Below, in pieces: positions 23,856 to 32,585 of a DNA stretch of 64,000 nt. Each line of letters starts with the position of its first letter. The first letter of the stretch is position 1. Under the pieces are notes generated by a model. It was not told the DNA's origin. It made no database searches and was given only the letters and a program-made list of their open reading frames with translations. Source of the DNA: Burkholderia ubonensis (GTDB lineage: Bacteria; Pseudomonadota; Gammaproteobacteria; Burkholderiales; Burkholderiaceae); assembly GCF_902833085.1 (NCBI RefSeq), contig NZ_CADFEB010000002.1, forward strand, positions 620,001 to 684,000, read 5' to 3'. Position numbers and translations under genes: made by a program.

Positions 23856-25418
23856 ATGACGTTCTGGAACCTGTATTTCATCCTCAAGTTCGCGCTGTAT
23901 GCGACTGATCGCCTGCAGCCGCTGTGGCTCGCGAACCTCGCGTTCGCGCTGGCGCTCGCGGCGAGCGCGCCGATCCGGCGGCGCGGCTGGCGCATCGTGC
24001 GTCAGGTCGCGGCGCTCGCGATCGCGGTGGCGCTCTTCGCGCGCGAGGCGCACGCGCCGCCGCTCGCGCGGCTCGCCGACGCGCTGCGCGAGGTGAGCAC
24101 GTTCCGGCTCGAGTACTGGATGGAGCTGCTGCCGCGCCTGCTGCCGCCGATGCTGCTGATCGTCGTGGCCGGCGCGCTCGTCGCGTACTTCGTCGTCAAC
24201 CGCTGGCTGCGCGTCGCGACCTTCGTGCTGATCGCGCTCGTCGCGCTGCCGCTGTGGCAGGCGGGCAACGGGCTCGTCGCGCGCATCGCGTCGAACGCGC
24301 AGGCGCAAGCGCAGGCGCCGTCGGCCGGCACGGCGCGCGCCGGCCAGCCGGAGGACCACAACGCGGCGCTCGCCGCGTTCCGCGCGCAGGAATCGCAGCG
24401 GCAGGCCGCGTTCGGCCATCTCGGCAACGATCCGGCGACGCAGTTCGACGTGATCGTGCTGCACGTATGCTCGCTCGCGTGGGACGACCTCGACGCGGCG
24501 AAGGTGCGCAACCATCCGATGCTGAGCCGTTTCGACTACCTGTTCACGAACTTCAGCTCGGCCGCGAGCTACAGCGGCCCGGCGGCGATCCGCGTGCTGC
24601 GCGCGAGCTGCGGGCAGGAGGCGCATGCGGACCTGTACAAGCCCGCGCCGCGGCAGTGCCAGCTGTTCGCGCAGCTCGCGCGCGCCGGCTACACCGCGCA
24701 GTCGCTGCTGAACCACGACGGCCACTTCGACGACTTCCTGGAGCTGATCCGCGACAACCTCGGCGTGCCCGATGCGCCGCTGGTGTCGAACGCGAGCGCG
24801 CCGGTCGCGATGCACGCGTTCGACGGCTCGGCGATCAAGGACGACTACGCGACGCTCGCGAACTGGTACGCGCAGCGCGCGTCGGTGCCGGGGCCGGTCG
24901 CGCTGTACTACAACACCATCAGCATGCACGACGGCAACCGCGTGGTCGGCAGTTCGCTGACCAGCATCGACTCGTATCCGCAGCGCGCGACGAAGCTGAT
25001 GAACGACTTCGACCGGCTCGCCGACCTGATCGCGTCGTCGGGCCGGCGCGCGGTGATCGTGTTCGTGCCGGAGCACGGCGCGGCGCTGCGCGGCGACAGG
25101 AACCAGGTGGCCGGCCTGCGCGAGATCCCGACGCCGCGCATCGTGCACGTGCCGGTCGGCGTGCGGCTCGTCGGCTTCCCGGGCAACCACGGCACGACGA
25201 CCGTGATCGACCAGCCGTCGAGCTTCCTCGCGCTCGCGCAGCTGCTGTCGAACCTCGTGTCGAACAGCCCGTTCAAGCCGGGCGCGACGCTCGCGCAATA
25301 CGCGGCCGACCTGCCGCGCACGCGGATGGTCGGCGAGAACGAGGGCACCGTGACGTTGCAGACGGCCGCGGGCTACGCGGTCAAGACCCCGGATGGCGTA
25401 TGGATCGACGAAAAGTGA
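23856..25418 (+). CDS. bcsG: Cellulose phosphoethanolamine transferase BcsG
   Basis: This 520-residue protein has about four N-terminal membrane segments (within residues 1-140) and a periplasmic alkaline-phosphatase-fold domain. The active-site region SYSGPAAIRVLRASCGQ starts at residue 238. Metal-ligand-like HDGHFDD and VPEHG motifs follow, as in E. coli BcsG, which transfers phosphoethanolamine from phosphatidylethanolamine to cellulose. A modified polymer is therefore predicted, but this needs chemical proof. It lies 25 bp after bcsA with GGAG in the spacer. Its end overlaps a small bcsR-like gene. Confidence 0.9.
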   Translation: MTFWNLYFILKFALYATDRLQPLWLANLAFALALAASAPIRRRGWRIVRQVAALAIAVALFAREAHAPPLARLADALREVSTFRLEYWMELLPRLLPPMLLIVVAGALVAYFVVNRWLRVATFVLIALVALPLWQAGNGLVARIASNAQAQAQAPSAGTARAGQPEDHNAALAAFRAQESQRQAAFGHLGNDPATQFDVIVLHVCSLAWDDLDAAKVRNHPMLSRFDYLFTNFSSAASYSGPAAIRVLRASCGQEAHADLYKPAPRQCQLFAQLARAGYTAQSLLNHDGHFDDFLELIRDNLGVPDAPLVSNASAPVAMHAFDGSAIKDDYATLANWYAQRASVPGPVALYYNTISMHDGNRVVGSSLTSIDSYPQRATKLMNDFDRLADLIASSGRRAVIVFVPEHGAALRGDRNQVAGLREIPTPRIVHVPVGVRLVGFPGNHGTTTVIDQPSSFLALAQLLSNLVSNSPFKPGATLAQYAADLPRTRMVGENEGTVTLQTAAGYAVKTPDGVWIDEK

Positions 25419-25594
25419 ACACACCCGACGGCGACGACGCGCGCCTGTCGCAGCCCAACGACGTGATCGGGCTCGCGCGCCATCTGCCGGCGCTCGATCC
25501 GGATCGCTACGTCGACGAGCAGGCCCGCCGCGCGTATCTCGACGCGCTCGACCGGTGGCCGGCGCTCGCGAAGCTGATGGGGTTGCGGGGGTAG
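25400..25594 (+). CDS. bcsR: BcsR-like small regulator
   Basis: A 64-codon frame starts at ATG 25400 inside the end of bcsG; an alternative GTG at 25415 in a GTGA overlap would give 59 residues. The protein contains NDVIGLARHLPALD and, towards the end, LDALDRWPALAKLMG. This matches the pattern I remember for E. coli BcsR (YhjR): NDIV...LP, then a KRWPLLAEF-like end, total length 62. BcsR is a chaperone-like partner that with BcsQ and BcsE forms the cytosolic regulatory lid of the synthase. In E. coli it is the first gene of the operon; here it is last. Confidence 0.75.
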   Translation: MDRRKVNTPDGDDARLSQPNDVIGLARHLPALDPDRYVDEQARRAYLDALDRWPALAKLMGLRG

Positions 25595-25597
25595 GCG

Positions 25598-25906
25598 ATG
25601 CTGAACGTACCGCACTGCCTGCCTGCTCGCCTGTTGCGCGTCGTGGCCGCCGCCGTGCTCGCGCTGCCGGTGGCCGCGCAAGCGCGCCCGCCGGTTCATT
25701 GCATTCGGCAGCCCATCGTGATGTCGGCGCCCGGCAAGCCGTTTGCGATCTACTCGCGCGATGGCGACATGCTGTATCGCGACGTCTCCGACGAAAACGG
25801 CGTCGTGAACTTCGCCGGACGAGCGTTGCCGGACGGCGCGGGGATCATTTTCGACCCGGACGGCAATCAGTTCTATCCGGAGAGGATCTGCCGCGAGGGA
25901 TCTTGA
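25598..25906 (+). CDS. Small exported protein at the end of the bcs operon
   Basis: Beginning three bases after the bcsR-like stop, this 102-residue protein has a signal peptide (hydrophobic core AAAVLALPVAAQA, cleavage near residue 29). A short mature domain follows with two cysteines that could pair (VHCIR and ERICRE). No family is recognised. Spacing suggests it is the last gene of the cellulose operon, before a terminator, so a periplasmic accessory role is possible but not supported by any motif. Confidence 0.6.
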   Translation: MLNVPHCLPARLLRVVAAAVLALPVAAQARPPVHCIRQPIVMSAPGKPFAIYSRDGDMLYRDVSDENGVVNFAGRALPDGAGIIFDPDGNQFYPERICREGS

Positions 25907-25931
25907 GCGGGCCGCTCCGCCCGAAATGAAG

Positions 25932-25953
25932 AAGGGCGGCCGAAGCCGCCCTT
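25932..25953. terminator. Rho-independent terminator
   Basis: AAGGGCGGC (25932-25940) pairs perfectly with GCCGCCCTT (25945-25953) around a CGAA tetraloop. It lies between convergent genes and can serve both the bcs operon and the acid phosphatase gene. No long T-run follows. Confidence 0.75.
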
Positions 25954-25998
25954 GCCAGACTGCCGAAACGGCCGGCGTCGCGCCGGCCGATTGCACGG

Positions 25999-27585
25999 TT
26001 ACAGGTTCGGCGACAGCTGCAGCGCGTTGGTCAGGTCGCCCATCGGCTGCGCGCCGCTCTGCTTCAGCGCGTCGTCGCGCTGCTGCAGGCCCGCGAGGCG
26101 CGGCAGCGCGTAGCGGCGCGTGATGAAGCGCAGGATCGAGCCCGTGTCGTACTGCGTGTGGTCGACGAAGCCCTTCTTCGCGAACGGCGACACGATCAGC
26201 GCCGGGATGCGCGTGCCCGGGCCCCAGCGGTCGCCGGTCGGCGGCGCGGCGTGATCCCAGAAGCCGCCGTTCTCGTCGTACGTGACGATCACGACCATGT
26301 TGTTCCACTGCGGGCTCTTCTGCAGGTGCGAGATCACGTCGGCGATGTGCTGGTCGCCCGACGTGACGTCCGTGTAGCCCGGGTGCTCGTTCAGGTTGCC
26401 CTGCGGCTTGTAGAACGTCACCGCCGGCAGCGTGCCCGCGTCGATCGCCTGGATGAACGTGGTGCCGTTCGCGCCGCCGTCGAGCAAATGCTGCGCGCGG
26501 TTCGCGCTGCCCGGCGCCTGGTTCGCGAAGTAGTTGAACGGCTGGTGGTGCGGCTGGAAGTTCGGCGTCGACAGGTCGGCGCCGTAGATCACGTTCGACG
26601 TGCCGCTCTGGCTCGCCGCGAGCGCCTGGCCCCACGCGCCGCCGTACCACGCCCACGACACGTTCGCGTTGGTCAGCAGGTCGCCGATGTTGGTCGCCGT
26701 CTGCGGCGGCAGCGTCGACGCGTTGGCCGGGTCGGCGAGCAGCGGGTCGCCGCCCGTGGCCGCCTTGTTGCCGCTCGGCTGGTACGGCGGCTGCATCGTG
26801 TTGACCGCGTAGAAGTCGGGCGTGAGCGCGCCGTCGTTGACGAACTTCGGCGGGCCGCTCAGCGCGGAAGCGGGCGAGTTCGCGGCGACGGCCAGCGACT
26901 TGCCGTCCGCGTTCAGGACTGCGATCTTGCCGGCCGCCGGGCTCGTGTTCGCGTTCGCGTAGAGCGGCGCGCATGCGCAGATCAGGTACTGGTGGTTCAG
27001 GAACGAGCCGCCGAACGCGCCCATGAAGAAGTTGTCGGCGAGCACGTACTGCTGCGCGATCTTCCACAGCGGCAGCTTCGACGGGTCCGGCGTGTAGTGG
27101 CCCATCGTCAGGCCGCCCGCGTCGGTCCACGCGGCGTACATGTCGTTCTTGCCGCCGTTGATCTGCATCTGGTCCTGGTAGAAGCGGTGCACGATGTCGC
27201 GCGTCGCGATGCTCATCGGCTGGTTGAAGCCGTTCGGATCGTCGATCGCGAACGGCGCGTTCGGCAGGTTCGCCGTCATCGCCTCGGTGACCGCCGGCGT
27301 GATGCCGGTCGCGGTCAGGCCGCCCCAGACCTTCGGCAGCGTCGCCATCGTCGAGCCGTCGCGATCCTTCTGCACCGAGTTCGCGGCCGTGGCGTTCTGC
27401 AGGCCGTTCGCGCCGGGGAAGTTGCCGTACAGGTTGTCGAAGCTGCGGTTTTCCGCGTAGATCACGACGACGTTCTTGACGGCCGACAGGCCCTGCTGCG
27501 TGACGTCGTCGCCGCCGCAGGCGGTCAGGCTGAGCGCGGCCGCGAGGGCGATCGGCGTGTAGCGAATCCAGGCGTGCTTCTTCAT
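25999..27585 (-). CDS. Phosphoesterase-family lipoprotein (acid phosphatase / phospholipase C type)
   Basis: The 528-residue protein belongs to the phosphoesterase family that includes AcpA acid phosphatases and PlcC-type phospholipases. ENRSFDNLYG near residue 45 contains the conserved metal-site residues, and VIVTYDENGGFWDH with GPGTRIPALIVSP forms the C-terminal half of the active site. The N-terminus is a lipoprotein signal with lipobox LTAC (Cys about 23), so it is exported and lipid-anchored. Length is shorter than haemolytic PlcN/PlcH enzymes and closer to AcpA. A PhoB-box-like array lies upstream, fitting a phosphate-starvation role. The exact substrate is unknown. Confidence 0.82.
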   Translation of the reverse strand: MKKHAWIRYTPIALAAALSLTACGGDDVTQQGLSAVKNVVVIYAENRSFDNLYGNFPGANGLQNATAANSVQKDRDGSTMATLPKVWGGLTATGITPAVTEAMTANLPNAPFAIDDPNGFNQPMSIATRDIVHRFYQDQMQINGGKNDMYAAWTDAGGLTMGHYTPDPSKLPLWKIAQQYVLADNFFMGAFGGSFLNHQYLICACAPLYANANTSPAAGKIAVLNADGKSLAVAANSPASALSGPPKFVNDGALTPDFYAVNTMQPPYQPSGNKAATGGDPLLADPANASTLPPQTATNIGDLLTNANVSWAWYGGAWGQALAASQSGTSNVIYGADLSTPNFQPHHQPFNYFANQAPGSANRAQHLLDGGANGTTFIQAIDAGTLPAVTFYKPQGNLNEHPGYTDVTSGDQHIADVISHLQKSPQWNNMVVIVTYDENGGFWDHAAPPTGDRWGPGTRIPALIVSPFAKKGFVDHTQYDTGSILRFITRRYALPRLAGLQQRDDALKQSGAQPMGDLTNALQLSPNL

Positions 27586-27693
27586 GCAGTGTTCTCTCTT
27601 TCGTTGTTTGTCGCGTGTGGGAACCGGGTTGTACTGGAGCCGGCGCGAAAGGTGCCGGGCGCCGACCGGCTGCGCGCATTATCTGGAACCGAT

Positions 27694-27723
27694 TTGACAG
27701 GCGGGTGTAGGGGCGCTTTCAAT
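27694..27723 (+). promoter_or_regulatory. Candidate sigma-70 promoter
   Basis: A consensus -35 TTGACA (27694-27699) is followed after 18 bases by TTCAAT (27718-27723, four of six -10 matches). It points towards the peroxidase gene and lies immediately upstream of the PhoB-like array. Confidence 0.4.
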
Positions 27724-27726
27724 TCA

Positions 27727-27770
27727 CTGTCGGTGGAACGTCACGCAACGGTCACGGAACTGACATAAGC
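27727..27770 (+). promoter_or_regulatory. Four-unit PhoB-box-like array
   Basis: Four consecutive 11-bp units start at 27727, 27738, 27749 and 27760. Each has a 7-bp core (CTGTCGG, ACGTCAC, CGGTCAC, CTGACAT) and a 4-bp spacer. A Pho box is built from CTGTCAT cores repeated every 11 bp, and these cores match at four to six of seven positions. It sits between the acid phosphatase and peroxidase genes, with the phosphatase a natural Pho-regulon member. Confidence 0.5.
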
Positions 27771-27806
27771 TCCGGCCGACTTTCCACCGCTACAAGAAGA
27801 ACGACG

Positions 27807-29159
27807 ATGCACAGCAATCCGACCTCCTTCGCGTTCGCGCGATCGTTGATCCATGCCGCGGCGGCGCTGGCGCTGGCCGCCGGGCTCGCGGCGCTCGCCG
27901 GCTGCGATGCAAGGCCCGGCGCGAGCGCGCCGGTCGTGCCGGCCGCGCAGGCCGCGCAGGCCGCACCCGCGCCCGCGCCCGCGGTCGCGCCGGCCAGCCA
28001 GCCGCAGACGCGCGCGCAGGTGTTCGAGGGCGTGAAGCAGATGACGGCGCTCGGCAAGCAGCTGTTCTTCGATCCGTCGCTGTCGGGGGCCGGCAAGCTC
28101 GCGTGCGCGTCGTGCCACAGCGCCGAGCATGCGTTCGGGCCGCCGAACGCGCTGTCGGTGCAGCTCGGCGGCGACGACATGCGTCGCGCCGGGTTCCGCG
28201 CGGTGCCGTCGCTGAAGTACCTGCGCGGCATTCCGCCGTTCAGCGAGCACTTCCACGATTCGCCCGACGAGGGCGACGAAAGCGTCGATGCGGGCCCGAC
28301 GGGCGGGCTGACGTGGGACGGCCGCGTCGACACGCGCGATGCGCAGGCGCGCATTCCGCTCACGTCGCCGTTCGAGATGAGCAGCTCGCCTGCGAAGGTC
28401 GCGAAGGCGGTGCGCGCGGCGCCGTATGTCGACGCGTTCCGCAAGGCGTTCGGCGACAAGGTGCTCGCCGACGACCAGGCGACCTTCGACGCGGTGCTGC
28501 GCGCGCTCGACGCGTTCCAGCAGCAGCCGGCGCTGTTCGATCCGTACACGAGCAAGTACGACGCGTACCTGGCGGGCAAGGCGCAGCTCACGCCCGCCGA
28601 GCTGCGCGGGCTGCAGCTGTTCAACGACGAGAGGAAGGGCAACTGCGCGAGCTGCCACCTGAGCCAGCGCACGCTCGAAGGCGGCCCGCCGCAGTTCAGC
28701 GATTTCGGGCTGATCGCGATCGGCGTGCCGCGCAACCGCGCGCTGCCCGTCAACCGCGACCCGCGCTTTTACGATCTCGGCGCGTGCGGGCCGGAGCGCA
28801 CCGATCTGAAGGGGCGCGGCGAGTTCTGCGGGCTGTTCCGCACGCCGTCGCTGCGCAACGTCGCGACGCGCAAGACGTTCTTCCACAACGGCGTCTACCA
28901 CTCGCTCGAGGACGTGATGCGGTTCTACGTCGAGCGCGACATCCATCCGGAGAAGTTCTATCCGGTCGTTCACGGCAAGGTGCAGCGCTTCGACGACCTG
29001 CCGAAGCGCTACTGGGACAACATCAACCGCGAGCCGCCGTTCGACCGCAAGCCGGGCGACCAGCCGGCGCTGAACGAGGCCGAGATCAAGGACGTGATCG
29101 CGTTCCTGAACACGCTGACCGACGGCTATCAGGCCGCGGCGACGCAGGCGAGCCGCTGA
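27807..29159 (+). CDS. Di-haem cytochrome c peroxidase / MauG-family protein
   Basis: This 450-residue exported protein has two c-type haem sites: CASCHSAEHAF near residue 103 and CASCHLSQRT near residue 285. The N-terminus is a signal with AALAGC, a possible lipobox. An Ala/Pro-rich linker follows. FFDPSLSGAGKLACASC and the C-terminal FFHNGVYHSLEDV are typical of the bacterial CcpA/MauG group, which reduces peroxide with electrons from a cytochrome or copper protein. It would act in the periplasm. It diverges from the acid phosphatase across the PhoB-like array. Confidence 0.85.
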   Translation: MHSNPTSFAFARSLIHAAAALALAAGLAALAGCDARPGASAPVVPAAQAAQAAPAPAPAVAPASQPQTRAQVFEGVKQMTALGKQLFFDPSLSGAGKLACASCHSAEHAFGPPNALSVQLGGDDMRRAGFRAVPSLKYLRGIPPFSEHFHDSPDEGDESVDAGPTGGLTWDGRVDTRDAQARIPLTSPFEMSSSPAKVAKAVRAAPYVDAFRKAFGDKVLADDQATFDAVLRALDAFQQQPALFDPYTSKYDAYLAGKAQLTPAELRGLQLFNDERKGNCASCHLSQRTLEGGPPQFSDFGLIAIGVPRNRALPVNRDPRFYDLGACGPERTDLKGRGEFCGLFRTPSLRNVATRKTFFHNGVYHSLEDVMRFYVERDIHPEKFYPVVHGKVQRFDDLPKRYWDNINREPPFDRKPGDQPALNEAEIKDVIAFLNTLTDGYQAAATQASR

Positions 29160-29260
29160 GCGGCGCGTCCGGCGGGGCACGCATGCTATCCTCGCTGGCT
29201 GACGCGCGGGGCGACGAAGGTCGCGCCGCGCGGTTCGATCGATCAGCCAAGGAGAACAAC

Positions 29261-29647
29261 ATGTCGATGCGTGCATCCCTTTCCATCGTCGCGCGCCTGC
29301 TGGCCGGCGCCGCGTGTGTCGCCGCCGCGCTGCCGGCGCAGGCGCAAAGCAATCTCGGTTTCCTGAACGACACGCCGATCACGTACTTCAGCAAGGCGGA
29401 CGTCGCGTCGCTGACGAAGGCCGTGCAGCAGGCCCGCGACGAGGGCAAGGACGGCGAAACCACGACCTGGCAGAACAGCGGCGGGCGCACGCCGCTCGAA
29501 GCGAAGCTCACGCCCACGACGTCGGACAAGGACGGCAAGACCTGCCGCGAGATCGCGACCGAGATCGCCGCGAAGGGCCAGTCGATGACGCTCAAGCCCG
29601 TCTACTGCAAGACCGCCGCGGGCAAGTGGCAGCTGCAGAAGCGCTGA
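29261..29647 (+). CDS. Exported protein with 17 kDa surface-antigen-like domain
   Basis: A strong AAGGAGA precedes the ATG at 29261, and the 128-residue product has a signal peptide ending AQAQ at about residue 28. The mature part has the pattern of the 17 kDa antigen C-terminal domain (17kDa_Anti_2): WQNSGGRTP, then KTCREIATEI, then PVYCKTAAGKW, with a conserved cysteine pair and final Trp. Such domains are found in outer-membrane lipoproteins and exported proteins of unknown role. Here there is no lipobox, so a soluble periplasmic location is expected. It lies 101 bp after the peroxidase and just before a Nudix gene. Confidence 0.65.
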   Translation: MSMRASLSIVARLLAGAACVAAALPAQAQSNLGFLNDTPITYFSKADVASLTKAVQQARDEGKDGETTTWQNSGGRTPLEAKLTPTTSDKDGKTCREIATEIAAKGQSMTLKPVYCKTAAGKWQLQKR

Positions 29648-29658
29648 GCGCAGGGCCG

Positions 29659-30129
29659 ATGAGAGCGGGCAGCGCGCCGCGCACGGTGTCGTGCGGCGTC
29701 GTGATCCTCGACGCAGCGGGACGCGTGTTCCTCGCGCACGCGACGGACACGACGCACTGGGATATCCCGAAAGGGCAGGGCGAACCCGGCGAATCGCCGA
29801 TCGACGCGGCGCTGCGCGAGCTGCTCGAGGAAACCGGGATCGCGCTTGCACCGGAGCGGCTCGTCGATCTCGGCCGCTTCGTCTACCGCCAGGAAAAGGA
29901 TCTGCACCTGTTCGCGGTGCGCGTCGCCGACGACGAGCTGGACCTGGCCCGCTGCGTGTGCACGTCGCTGTTCCCGAGCCGGCGCGACGGGACGATGATC
30001 CCCGAGATGGACGCGTATCGCTGGACGGCGCCCGGCGACGTCGACGCGTATGCGAGCCGCAGCCTCGCGCGGCTGTTCCGCACGACGCTGTCGCTCGCGG
30101 AGCTGCACCGGCGCCTGCCGCGCGCGTGA
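29659..30129 (+). CDS. Nudix hydrolase
   Basis: A 156-residue cytoplasmic Nudix enzyme with a complete Nudix box, GQGEPGESPIDAALREL followed by LEETGI (G-x5-E-x7-RE-U-x-EE-x-G-U). The ATG at 29659 is 11 bp after the previous stop; the frame continues upstream only through shadow sequence. KGQGEPGES preceded by THWDIP resembles the MutT/Ap4A-type clade that acts on diphosphate-linked nucleosides, but the substrate cannot be fixed. A strong terminator follows. Confidence 0.8.
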   Translation: MRAGSAPRTVSCGVVILDAAGRVFLAHATDTTHWDIPKGQGEPGESPIDAALRELLEETGIALAPERLVDLGRFVYRQEKDLHLFAVRVADDELDLARCVCTSLFPSRRDGTMIPEMDAYRWTAPGDVDAYASRSLARLFRTTLSLAELHRRLPRA

Positions 30130-30150
30130 GCGTGGCGGCGGCCAAACAAA

Positions 30151-30176
30151 AACCCGGCTCGCGAGCCGGGTTTTTT
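30151..30176. terminator. Rho-independent terminator
   Basis: A perfect palindrome of 11-base arms (AACCCGGCTCG then CGAGCCGGGTT) is followed by a T-run ending at 30176. An A-rich stretch on the other side makes it bidirectional, between the Nudix gene and convergent glnS. Confidence 0.9.
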
Positions 30177-30228
30177 GATGATCGCGCGAGGGCGGCACTG
30201 CGCCGCGCCTCGCAGGGCAGTCGGACCG

Positions 30229-31938
30229 TCAGGCCGGCTTGCCCCAGCTGTCGCGCAGCCCGACGATCCGGTTGAACACGGGGTGGCCCGGTTTCGAATC
30301 GACGCGATCGGCGACGAAGTAGCCGTGGCGCTCGAACTGCAGACGCGTTTCCGGCGCGACGTCGCCGGCACCCGGCTCGACATACGCCTGCACGATCTTC
30401 TTCGAATCGGGATTCAGCGCCTCGAGGAAGTTCGCGCCGCCTGCGTCCGGATGCGGCTCCTTGAACAGGCGGTCGTAGATCCGCACTTCGGCCGGCTGCG
30501 CATGCTTCGCGCTGACCCAGTGGATGTTGCCCTTCACCTTGTAGTTGTTCGCGCCGTCGGTGCCCGACTTGCTGTCCGGGAAGTAGTTGCAGTGCACGGC
30601 CGTCACGTTGCCGTCGGCATCCTTGTCGAAGCCCGTGCATTCGACCACGTAGCCGTAGCGCAGCCGCACCGTGTTGCCCGGGAACAGGCGGAAATAGCCC
30701 TTCGGCGGCGTCTCGACGAAGTCCTCGCGCTCGATCCACAGCTCGCGCGAGATCGGGAACGTGCGCAGGCCGCGCTCCGGATGATGCGGATGCACGGGCG
30801 CCGTGCACGCTTCTTCCAGGTCTTCCGGGTAGTTGTCGATCACGAGCTTCAGCGGATCGAGCACCGCGACCGTGCGCGCCGCCTTGGCGTCGAGGTCGTC
30901 GCGCAGCGCGCCTTCGAACACGCTCATGTCGATCCACGAATCGACCTTGGTCACGCCGATCCGCTCGCAGAACAGCTGGATGCTCTCCGGCGTGAAGCCG
31001 CGGCGGCGCACGCCGACGATCGTCGGCATCCGCGGATCGTCCCAGCCGTCGACGTGGCCTTCGGTCACGAGCTGCAGCAGCTTGCGCTTGCTGGTGATCG
31101 CGTACGTGAGGTTCAGCCGCGAGAATTCGATCTGCTGCGGCAGCGGGCGGGTGAACACGCCGGCGTCGGCCAGCTCGTTCAGCACCCAGTCGTACAGCGG
31201 GCGGTGATCCTCGAATTCGAGCGTGCACAGCGAGTGCGTGATGCCTTCGAGTGCGTCCGAGATGCAGTGCGTGTAGTCGTACATCGGATACACGCACCAC
31301 GTGTCGCCGGTGCGGTAGTGGTGCGCGTAGCGGATCCGGTAGATCACCGGGTCGCGCATGTTCATGTTCGGCGAAGCCATGTCGATCTTCGCGCGCAGCA
31401 CGTGCTCGCCTTCCTGGAACTCGCCGGCCTTCATCCGGCGGAACAGGTCGAGGTTCTCGTCGGGCGTGCGCTCGCGGAACGGCGACGGCTTGCCGCCTTC
31501 GGTCAGCGAGCCGCGGTTCGCGCGCATCTCTTCCGCGCTCTGGCTGTCGACGTACGCCTTGCCGCGCTTGATCAGCAGCTCGGCGAATTCGTAGAGCTTG
31601 TCGTAGTAGTCGCTCGCGAAGTACTGGTGGTCGACCGCGTCCTTGCGCCAGTCGAAGCCGAGCCAGCGCACCGCGTCGACGATCGAGTCGACGTATTCGA
31701 CGCTTTCCTTTTCCGGGTTCGTGTCGTCGAAGCGCAGGTGGCACACGCCGCCGTAGTCGCGCGCGACGCTGAAGTTCAGGCAGATGCTCTTCGCGTGACC
31801 GATGTGCAGGTAGCCGTTCGGCTCCGGCGGGAAGCGGGTTTCGACGCGGCCGGCCCATTTGCCCGTGCGGTTGTCGTCGTCGATGATGTTGCGGATGAAA
31901 TTGGAGGCCGCGGGGGCGTCGTTGCGTTCGGTGCTCAT
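30229..31938 (-). CDS. glnS: Glutaminyl-tRNA synthetase
   Basis: The 569-residue class I synthetase charges tRNA-Gln. The HIGH motif is visible as [12 protein letters not shown] near residue 45, and the KMSKS-equivalent as ITSKRKL around residue 280. The substrate-recognition block [11 protein letters not shown] follows the HIGH region. A C-terminal beta-barrel anticodon-binding region occupies about residues 350-569. Size is close to the 554 residues of E. coli GlnS. A direct GlnRS in a beta-proteobacterium is usual. It is monocistronic and ends at a bidirectional terminator. Confidence 0.97.
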   Translation of the reverse strand: MSTERNDAPAASNFIRNIIDDDNRTGKWAGRVETRFPPEPNGYLHIGHAKSICLNFSVARDYGGVCHLRFDDTNPEKESVEYVDSIVDAVRWLGFDWRKDAVDHQYFASDYYDKLYEFAELLIKRGKAYVDSQSAEEMRANRGSLTEGGKPSPFRERTPDENLDLFRRMKAGEFQEGEHVLRAKIDMASPNMNMRDPVIYRIRYAHHYRTGDTWCVYPMYDYTHCISDALEGITHSLCTLEFEDHRPLYDWVLNELADAGVFTRPLPQQIEFSRLNLTYAITSKRKLLQLVTEGHVDGWDDPRMPTIVGVRRRGFTPESIQLFCERIGVTKVDSWIDMSVFEGALRDDLDAKAARTVAVLDPLKLVIDNYPEDLEEACTAPVHPHHPERGLRTFPISRELWIEREDFVETPPKGYFRLFPGNTVRLRYGYVVECTGFDKDADGNVTAVHCNYFPDSKSGTDGANNYKVKGNIHWVSAKHAQPAEVRIYDRLFKEPHPDAGGANFLEALNPDSKKIVQAYVEPGAGDVAPETRLQFERHGYFVADRVDSKPGHPVFNRIVGLRDSWGKPA

Positions 31939-32116
31939 GCGGATAGAGTCAGGTTTGGATCGGCGCGCGCCGCGCCGCCGGTTTAATCTTGCTTAATCTT
32001 GTAATTCTACCTGAGCGGGGTTCGGCCCGTGCGCGTTGCGCGTAGACGTCGCGCGCGGGCGGCGCGGCCGCGCATTATCTCGACATTGTGTCTGCTGTAA
32101 CACGACGTAAATCGGA

Positions 32117-32146
32117 TTGCCCGCGGGATTCGGCGTTTCCTATGAT
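32117..32146 (+). promoter_or_regulatory. Candidate sigma-70 promoter of the small lipoprotein gene
   Basis: TTGCCC (32117-32122) and TATGAT (32141-32146) are separated by 18 bases. The start codon at 32207 follows with GGGAGGAA as ribosome-binding site, leaving a leader of roughly 55 bases. Confidence 0.5.
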
Positions 32147-32206
32147 CACAGCACCGATTCAATGCCGCCGCAGCGTCGTCCGCGAGGCGGGAGGAACTGA
32201 ACAACC

Positions 32207-32413
32207 ATGAAGAAAACCACCTTTATCGTTCGCACCGCGGTGATCGTCGCGGCCCTGTCCCAGCTCGGCGCGTGCGCGATGACGCACACGCAGCGCAATG
32301 CCGGCATCGGCGCGGCCGCGGGCGGCGCGCTCGGCTACCTGATCACCGGCGGCCCGGTCGGCACGGTTGCCGGCGCGGCGGCCGGCGGCCTGGTCGGCGC
32401 CGGCGTGCGCTGA
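32207..32413 (+). CDS. Small glycine-zipper lipoprotein (OsmB-like)
   Basis: A 68-residue protein with a lipoprotein signal (lipobox LGAC, Cys about 23) followed by a glycine-zipper region GIGAAAGGALGYLITGG and a second GTVAGAAAGGLVGAG run. This is the architecture of OsmB/SlyB-type outer-membrane lipoproteins linked to envelope stress. A good GGGAGG ribosome-binding site and an upstream promoter support it as a real gene. The exact orthologue is not certain because such proteins are short and low in complexity. Confidence 0.75.
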   Translation: MKKTTFIVRTAVIVAALSQLGACAMTHTQRNAGIGAAAGGALGYLITGGPVGTVAGAAAGGLVGAGVR

Positions 32414-32585
32414 TCGCAGCCGGCGCGCATGAGCGCCGGCCGGTCGCGACGGTGTCCGTGACGCGTCGCGACCGATCGATCCACCGCACATCCATTCCGC
32501 GATTCGACAGGCAGCCTCAGGGAGGAGCGGGTGTGCGACACTTCGTCGACGTCATATAACGACATTCCCCGTCGACGAATTCTTC

